IMG/VR virus record: IMGVR_UViG_3300032360_000001
Span: 25,346 to 89,345 of that record
Source: a virus
DNA length: 64,000 nt
Reading direction: 5' to 3' (one strand)
Under the pieces are notes generated by a model. It saw nothing but the letters and a program-made list of their open reading frames with translations. It was not told the origin of the DNA and searched no databases. The position numbers and the translations under genes were made by a program. Positions 60,554-64,000 of the stretch are shown here, piece after piece (positions within the stretch are counted from its first letter, which is position 1; each line of letters opens with the position of its first letter).

Positions 60554-60838
60554 TTATCTTTCCATGCTCTCCTCATAAGTGAGCACCCTAGTGCCTTTGC
60601 TACCTTTGTCGTCTGCGTGGTTGTGGCTCCACACCGTTTCTTTCTCTGTACCGTCTGCGCTTACGCAGCAAATCTCAATGCCGCCAGAGGTTAACCCAGC
60701 CTTGCGGCCATGATACATTAGCTCACCCGCGTCAATCAGCATCTTGTTGAGTGAGTCACGGCACACCACAAGGGAGTTGCACCTGTCGCCCAAGTACCAG
60801 AGTTCGTAGGTTCGTTTGCTTTCTTCTTTCATAATCAT
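60554..60838 (-). CDS. Early-region protein of unknown function
   Basis: 94 residues from the ATG at 60838. A longer in-frame reading would translate the promoter hairpin and is rejected. Contains a YELWYLGDRCNSLVV start, then mixed alpha/beta sequence. Function not recognised. Confidence 0.6.
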   Translation of the reverse strand: MIMKEESKRTYELWYLGDRCNSLVVCRDSLNKMLIDAGELMYHGRKAGLTSGGIEICCVSADGTEKETVWSHNHADDKGSKGTRVLTYEESMER

Positions 60839-60881
60839 GCGTACAGTATACCATACGAGGTGAGACATCCGCTGTCCTACC
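60839..60881 (-). promoter_or_regulatory. Hairpin plus extended -10 promoter, copy 2
   Basis: Arms GGTAGGAC and GTCTCACC around AGCGGAT (60859-60881), 8 nt, TATACT (60845-60850) with a TG extension, 6 nt, ATG at 60838. Identical spacing to the other copies. Confidence 0.75.
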
Positions 60882-60903
60882 AAAAAGAAAAATAAAAAAA
60901 AAT

Positions 60904-60943
60904 AAGCTTGACAAAAAATCGGGGGCCCCATTTTTGGGGCAAG
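60904..60943. repeat. GC-palindrome repeat element, copy 1
   Basis: AAGCTTGAC, then CGGGGGCCCCATTTTTG and a closing CAAG on the plus strand. Same plan as copies at 62011, 63186 and 63974, but this copy has no DnaA-box-like sequence inside. Confidence 0.6.
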
Positions 60944-60949
60944 TAAAAC

Positions 60950-61132
60950 TTACTGACACAGAACGTCGATTGCGTCAATAAGCTGGAAGCCATAGTCAAG
61001 CACAATCGCAACAAACATAATCGTCACAGCGAACTTGACCATTGGCATCATCAGTTCATCGGCAAACGCTTTGTTGAATTCGTCGTTGATGTCTTGAATT
61101 TTTCCGATAATGGGTAGGTTGTTTTTCTTCAT
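60950..61132 (-). CDS. Small membrane protein
   Basis: 60 residues. One hydrophobic segment (MVKFAVTIMFVAIVLDYGF, about 31-49) after a short charged N-terminus. No Shine-Dalgarno seen. Early-region membrane proteins of this size often interfere with host envelope processes; no specific function is known here. Confidence 0.5.
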   Translation of the reverse strand: MKKNNLPIIGKIQDINDEFNKAFADELMMPMVKFAVTIMFVAIVLDYGFQLIDAIDVLCQ

Positions 61133-61201
61133 AATTTTTTTAGTTAGTTAGTATTAAAATAATTCCAATAAATATTCCGTAAAGGCAGCGCGGGTCAATG
61201 T

Positions 61202-61414
61202 TCATAGGCTGTGATTCTCTAGCCCGTACATGGTTTCGACCTTGGGAGTGCCGTCAGAGCATAGCCCGCAAGCGTTATAAAAACGCCCCTTGTCAAAGCG
61301 CGGGTTGTCCTTGGCGAACTTGGCAGCGGCCAAGATGGCGAGGTGTTGAGGTGCAACGCCCTTGTTGGCGGCGTCGATTAGTGAGGCAACAAATTCGAAA
61401 TGTTGTTTAGTCAT
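61202..61414 (-). CDS. Small conserved phage/plasmid-type protein
   Basis: 70 residues beginning MTKQHFEFVASLIDAANKG with later NPRFDKGRFYNACGL. The MTxxHFE...NPRFD..RF..AC pattern is common in small phage and plasmid proteins, as remembered; function unknown. It follows the 61434-61706 gene by 20 nt and has no promoter of its own. Confidence 0.6.
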   Translation of the reverse strand: MTKQHFEFVASLIDAANKGVAPQHLAILAAAKFAKDNPRFDKGRFYNACGLCSDGTPKVETMYGLENHSL

Positions 61415-61433
61415 AATTTTTTAAGTGATAGGA

Positions 61434-61706
61434 TTAGAGTTGATTGTGAGGCAGAACGCTGTTGGCGTCAGGGCCGAGACTTTGCTCGGTCTTGGCGAAC
61501 TGTTGACGCTCTTGGATTTCACCAACGAGGGTGACGTCTAGGAACACATCTCCCACGCCGTCGAGGTCGATGTCTAGGGTGCGACCATCGGGCATGATTT
61601 TGTTCACGATGCCAGTGCGGCCAGTGAAACGCGAGAGGTGAGAGGTGACAACCACTTGCTGATTCAGCAGCAGTTGAGCTTCGGTGATGTTTTTCGTATC
61701 TTTCAT
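61434..61706 (-). CDS. Small early protein, KOW-like beta fold
   Basis: 90 residues from the ATG at 61706 (a longer frame into the upstream spacer is rejected). LSRFTGRTGIVNKIMPDGRT resembles the KOW-type loop of small nucleic acid-binding barrels. Function not recognised. Confidence 0.55.
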   Translation of the reverse strand: MKDTKNITEAQLLLNQQVVVTSHLSRFTGRTGIVNKIMPDGRTLDIDLDGVGDVFLDVTLVGEIQERQQFAKTEQSLGPDANSVLPHNQL

Positions 61707-61749
61707 TGTTAAAATTGTCTCATAAAATAGCCCAAAAGTCGATAAAAAC

Positions 61750-61932
61750 TTATTCACAATCCTCACAGGCAAATTCAATCTGTAAGCTCGGCGCGTTAAT
61801 GAACTCACCGCGTACCATCGCGTGGACGATGCGCGCAGCGTGGTCTTCGTCGCGAGCCTTCACGAACTCGGTGCGGGTGTCGGCCTCAGTGCTGAGGACT
61901 GTTACTTTGTAGATTGCTTCCTTAATCATCAT
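61750..61932 (-). CDS. Small early protein
   Basis: 60 residues from the ATG at 61932 (second ATG at 61929). A compact alpha/beta pattern (YKVTVLSTEADTRTEF, EDHAARIVHAMVRGEF) similar in style to the 62639-62878 product, which also pairs an extended strand with an ARxxHxxxR helix. The stop codon overlaps a TTATTCACA sequence. Confidence 0.6.
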   Translation of the reverse strand: MMIKEAIYKVTVLSTEADTRTEFVKARDEDHAARIVHAMVRGEFINAPSLQIEFACEDCE

Positions 61933-61975
61933 GCGTACAGTATAGCACAGAGGGTGGGACATCCGCTGACCCACC
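61933..61975 (-). promoter_or_regulatory. Hairpin plus extended -10 promoter, copy 3
   Basis: Arms GGTGGGTC and GTCCCACC around AGCGGAT (61953-61975), 8 nt, TATACT (61939-61944) with a TG extension, 6 nt, ATG at 61932. Confidence 0.75.
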
Positions 61976-61984
61976 TAAAAAAAA

Positions 61985-62054
61985 GTATTCACAGACAATT
62001 CACAAAAATCCTTGACATTGTGAATAACTCCGGGGGCCCCATTTTTGCGTCAAG
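61985..62054. repeat. DnaA-box pair with GC-palindrome element, copy 2
   Basis: GTATTCACA (61985-61993, one mismatch) faces TGTGAATAA (62019-62027, perfect DnaA-box consensus on the minus strand). Then CTCCGGGGGCCCC and a closing GTCAAG that mirrors the CTTGAC at 62011. Lies between two small genes. Confidence 0.65.
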
Positions 62055-62060
62055 CATTAC

Positions 62061-62342
62061 TTACTCACCGCCCATGTAATACGGGTCTGCTTCAAAGTCT
62101 GCTTTGTTAGATGCTTGCGCTACGGTCAACCCATCCTCTAGGTAACTCATCAGCCCTTGCTTCTCAATGAAGTGTTCTTCTAACTCATCGAAATGAGGCC
62201 CACCCGTGCCCATGTCGTTGGCATACTGCAATGCCCGAAATAGGCTCACGGCCTCGTTAAAGGTCGCGCAAGTTTTCGCTGCGCCCATGTTTTGCTCCCA
62301 TGTGGTAGCTACTACGTTTTGCTTTTTACCGTTTTTTATCAT
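62061..62342 (-). CDS. Small early protein
   Basis: 93 residues from the ATG at 62342, which follows the upstream stop as TAGTATG; the longer version begins at a TTG and is rejected. Helical, with Trp/Asn-rich and acidic stretches; ends DPYYMGGE. Last gene of a four-gene unit. Function not recognised. Confidence 0.6.
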   Translation of the reverse strand: MIKNGKKQNVVATTWEQNMGAAKTCATFNEAVSLFRALQYANDMGTGGPHFDELEEHFIEKQGLMSYLEDGLTVAQASNKADFEADPYYMGGE

Positions 62343-62343
62343 A

Positions 62344-62469
62344 CTAAAATAATGCTTTAAGGATTGCTTCAATGGTGATTGCGATAATAACTACCGCACC
62401 GAATACGGGGAAGATGCATAGCGTAAAAAATCCGCTTAACTGCAACATCTCTCTTGTGTCTCTTTTCAT
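62344..62469 (-). CDS. Very small membrane protein
   Basis: 41 residues: charged N-terminus (MKRDTRE) and one hydrophobic segment (FPVFGAVVIIAITIEAIL). ATG preceded by TTAAGATT. Found by reading the gap between larger genes. Function unknown. Confidence 0.5.
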   Translation of the reverse strand: MKRDTREMLQLSGFFTLCIFPVFGAVVIIAITIEAILKALF

Positions 62470-62473
62470 AATC

Positions 62474-62632
62474 TTAATAAATATCAATCTCGTTTTCTGT
62501 TAGCTCAAAATCTTGCCCATCTTCATCAATCGCAATGATGGTGTCAAATTCTGTAATCTCATCAACTATCATTAGTTGCATACCAAAGCGAATCTCATCG
62601 CCTACCTTTAATGTCTTGTTTTCTATTGTCAT
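62474..62632 (-). CDS. Very small acidic protein
   Basis: 52 residues (MTIENKTLKVGDEIRFG start), beta-rich and acidic, ending ENEIDIY. It resembles a small barrel. Start is preceded by AAAAGATT; fits exactly between neighbours (4-6 nt gaps), which supports it. Confidence 0.55.
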   Translation of the reverse strand: MTIENKTLKVGDEIRFGMQLMIVDEITEFDTIIAIDEDGQDFELTENEIDIY

Positions 62633-62638
62633 AATCTT

Positions 62639-62878
62639 TTAGCTGTAAACTTCGTAATCTTCGTCGTAAGCAAATGCGTGAGTTGCTTCAGTGTAAGCAG
62701 CAACTTCATCGGTTACGGTGGTGTTGCTAATGTAGCCAAAGCGGCAAAGGTTGCGAGCAACCCATTCAGCTTGGTGAGAGTCAATCGCCTCTAGCACTAT
62801 GTTGATATAACGAGAGCCAGCAAATGCTGTCGTAAACTCTACGTTGTAAGTTTTCATTTTGTTTTTCATATTCTTCAT
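62639..62878 (-). CDS. Small early protein
   Basis: 79 residues from the ATG at 62878; later Mets at 62869 and 62857 are possible. The core (TYNVEFTTAFAGSRYINIVLE) is strand-like, followed by a helix with QAEWVARNLCRFG. First gene of a four-gene unit expressed from promoter copy 4. Function not recognised. Confidence 0.6.
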   Translation of the reverse strand: MKNMKNKMKTYNVEFTTAFAGSRYINIVLEAIDSHQAEWVARNLCRFGYISNTTVTDEVAAYTEATHAFAYDEDYEVYS

Positions 62879-62921
62879 GCGTCTAGTATAGCATACAGGG
62901 TGGGACATCTGTAGTCCTACC
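62879..62921 (-). promoter_or_regulatory. Hairpin plus extended -10 promoter, copy 4
   Basis: Arms GGTAGGAC and GTCCCACC around TACAGAT (62899-62921), 8 nt, TATACT (62885-62890) with a TG extension, 6 nt, ATG at 62878. The distal arm touches the stop region of the upstream gene. Confidence 0.75.
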
Positions 62922-63120
62922 TACATCTTTCTATATCTTTTTCTCTGCGTAAATCTTCCTCTTCCTCATGGGTGAACAGGCGGCCCGCTTCTACGTTGGC
63001 AATCTTTAAGCCAATCTTGCTGCCAAAGAAATTGGCCCGCACATCAGCGATGGATGCGCCAGTAGCGGCCCAGCGTGTGCCGTTTGCGGTGGTTACGATA
63101 AAGTCTTTTATGTCTTTCAT
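62917..63120 (-). CDS. Small early protein
   Basis: 67 residues from the ATG at 63120 (start MKDIKDFIVTTANGTRW); the longer frame would cross its own promoter. Mixed alpha/beta with an Arg/Glu-rich end. Function not recognised. Confidence 0.6.
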   Translation of the reverse strand: MKDIKDFIVTTANGTRWAATGASIADVRANFFGSKIGLKIANVEAGRLFTHEEEEDLRREKDIERCR

Positions 63121-63126
63121 TGTTAT

Positions 63127-63155
63127 AATATAACACAAAAAACCCTGTTTGTCAA
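63127..63155 (-). promoter_or_regulatory. Sigma70-type promoter
   Basis: TTGACA (63150-63155), 17-nt spacer, TATATT (63127-63132), 6 nt, ATG at 63120. Consensus -35 and near-consensus -10. The start point would fall at the start codon, so the mRNA is probably leaderless. Confidence 0.8.
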
Positions 63156-63172
63156 TGGCATAGTTATACAAA

Positions 63173-63246
63173 GTATTCACAAAATAAGCTTGCATTGTGA
63201 ATAACTTCGGGGGCCCGCCCAAGCCGTCAAGCTAAAGTTATCCACA
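63173..63246. repeat. DnaA-box cluster with GC-palindrome element, copy 3
   Basis: GTATTCACA (63173-63181, one mismatch), TGTGAATAA (63196-63204, perfect on the minus strand) and TTATCCACA (63238-63246, the classical DnaA box). AAGCTTGC, CGGGGGCCCG and GTCAAG parts of the repeated element lie between them. Confidence 0.7.
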
Positions 63247-63249
63247 GGC

Positions 63250-63489
63250 CTACCAGTCTGGGTACTCATGGGCGTCATGCCATGCGTCATCCGCATAGCT
63301 GCCATAGCCATCGTCCATGCTGCCACCACAGCACCCGCAGCAAGGCGCATCCTCACACTGGCCCGTGACCTCCTTATGGGAGGGCTGGGGCTGGGCCTGC
63401 TGGGCCTCATGCTCCATCTGGGCCTCGACGTCAGGGGTGATGGCCTCCTCGCAGGAAACCCGAATCATGTCATGTAGTTCGTTCATCAT
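63250..63489 (-). CDS. Small acidic Cys-rich protein
   Basis: 79 residues from the ATG at 63489 (second ATG at 63486). A Gln/Pro/His-rich middle and a CEDAPCCGCCGG cluster of five cysteines that may bind metal, then an Asp/Tyr-rich tail. Function not recognised. Confidence 0.55.
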   Translation of the reverse strand: MMNELHDMIRVSCEEAITPDVEAQMEHEAQQAQPQPSHKEVTGQCEDAPCCGCCGGSMDDGYGSYADDAWHDAHEYPDW

Positions 63490-63495
63490 TTAAAA

Positions 63496-63523
63496 ATTAT
63501 ATCAGACTGGCTAAAAAGCGCAA
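63496..63523 (-). promoter_or_regulatory. Promoter with extended -10
   Basis: TATAAT (63496-63501) preceded by TGA, weak TTGCGC -35 (63518-63523) at 16 nt, and 6 nt to the ATG at 63489. Confidence 0.65.
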
Positions 63524-63530
63524 TTAAAAG

Positions 63531-63539
63531 TTATTCACA
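63531..63539 (+). promoter_or_regulatory. DnaA-box-like site
   Basis: TTATTCACA, matching TTATNCACA, overlapping the end of the 63535-63903 gene and just upstream of the promoter at 63496-63523. Confidence 0.55.
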
Positions 63540-63903
63540 CACGCTGCGGGAATGGTTTAGACTCATGCCCACACGCGTCCATGGGGTCAAGATGGGCCTT
63601 GCCATCGATGCACTCACGTTGCCACGCGTGCAGATTAGACACACACCATCCCGCGCTCCGAAAATCACCGTCCTCATCGACGGGCCAAAAAATTCTAGAT
63701 GACCCCATTGGGCTGGTGGCCTGAATCTCATCGATGGGCAACCATCCCAACCACCCATGCCCACCGCGCAAACAAACACGCTCCGCGACGGAATTATGGC
63801 CCGTAAGCTCGCGGGTCACATCTTCAAAAATTGGCCCATGCTCGCGGATGCGGTTGCGGGTGCGGCGGGTGGCGTTAGAGGCTGCTGTCAATTTCAGTTT
63901 CAT
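63535..63903 (-). CDS. Early-region protein of unknown function
   Basis: 122 residues from the ATG at 63903. Arg-rich N-terminus (ASNATRRTRNRIREHG), then GWLGWLPIDEIQ and several Trp and Cys residues. First gene of the window in transcription order, with a consensus promoter of its own. Function not recognised. Confidence 0.6.
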   Translation of the reverse strand: MKLKLTAASNATRRTRNRIREHGPIFEDVTRELTGHNSVAERVCLRGGHGWLGWLPIDEIQATSPMGSSRIFWPVDEDGDFRSAGWCVSNLHAWQRECIDGKAHLDPMDACGHESKPFPQRV

Positions 63904-63910
63904 TAGGGAT

Positions 63911-63939
63911 AATATAACACGAAAAAACGCATCTGTCAA
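63911..63939 (-). promoter_or_regulatory. Sigma70-type promoter
   Basis: TTGACA (63934-63939), 17-nt spacer, TATATT (63911-63916), 7 nt, ATG at 63903. Confidence 0.8.
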
Positions 63940-63947
63940 CCCTAAAC

Positions 63948-64000
63948 TTACTCACACGTTATTCACGAAAAAAAAGCTTGACTGTGAATAACTCGGCGGG
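63948..64000. repeat. DnaA-box-like group with GC-palindrome element, copy 4 (cut by window edge)
   Basis: TTACTCACA (63948) and TTATTCACG (63959), each one mismatch from consensus, then TGTGAATAA (63983-63991, perfect on the minus strand) inside AAGCTTGAC...CTCGGCGGG. Confidence 0.6.

Noticed and set aside
62879-62908. In-frame N-terminal extension (MSHP.CYT.RM) of the 62639 gene, with similar ones at 61974 and 60931
   Set aside because: These peptides are translations of the conserved promoter hairpin. In the copy before 60499 the same DNA hits a stop codon, so the conservation is at DNA level.

Overview
The window looks like part of a large tailed dsDNA bacteriophage genome (Caudoviricetes), probably marine. 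Every supported gene lies on the minus strand, so it reads right to left, and genes are packed with 1-30 nt overlaps. The evidence for a phage is a complete head and packaging set (terminase, portal, prohead protease with scaffold, capsid protein), tail genes, collagen-like fibres and a lysis-type cluster. The host is probably Gram-negative: there are two lipoprotein signals and a spanin-like protein. The genus cannot be told from this sequence. No tail sheath or baseplate gene was recognised, so a long flexible tail is the simplest guess.

Layout, in transcription order from the right. (1) 63.99-60.09 kb: an early-type region of small genes. It carries four copies of a hairpin plus extended -10 promoter with invariant spacing, three more sigma70-like promoters placed 6-7 nt before the ATG (implying leaderless mRNAs), and a cluster of DnaA-box-like sequences TTATNCACA tied to a repeated GC palindrome. 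(2) 59.86-59.45 kb: a one-piece tmRNA (ssrA) with an unusually long, 35-codon tag reading frame. (3) 59.4-57.2 kb: small unknown genes and a PhoH-like ATPase. (4) 57.0-49.3 kb: a zinc-ribbon protein, a sigma-factor-like protein, an FkbM methyltransferase, a possible small terminase, a zinc-finger/ERCC4 nuclease, the large terminase and the portal. (5) 49.3-43.5 kb: a second copy of the tail-tube-like protein, a tubulin/FtsZ-family GTPase, a holin-like protein, lipoproteins, a ClpP-like protease, a spanin-like protein and a C39-like lipoprotein. (6) 43.5-38.7 kb: capsid genes. (7) 38.7-29.7 kb: a 1750-residue collagen-like fibre, two LamG-like proteins and companions. (8) 29.7-23.0 kb: a glycan or sulfate modification cassette (double glycosyltransferase, radical SAM enzyme, three sulfotransferases). 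(9) 22.9-16.5 kb: head-tail connector candidates, the main tail tube protein, tail chaperone candidates. (10) 16.4 kb to the left edge: one uninterrupted reading frame of at least 5475 codons, the tape measure protein.

How it fits together: the early region probably establishes replication and host takeover from host-type promoters, while the phage sigma-like factor may switch on the long structural region, where a GTGTAA motif recurs just before start codons. The tape measure protein is the most striking product. Besides the usual N-terminal domain and membrane segment, it carries a possible PD-(D/E)XK nuclease module and a HAD phosphatase-like module separated by IPN[FY] motifs, and a C-terminal extension with peptidoglycan-binding, LysM and SleB-like hydrolase modules. 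This suggests that enzymes may be carried in the tail and released during DNA entry. Functional names rest on motif recognition by eye; no database search was possible.
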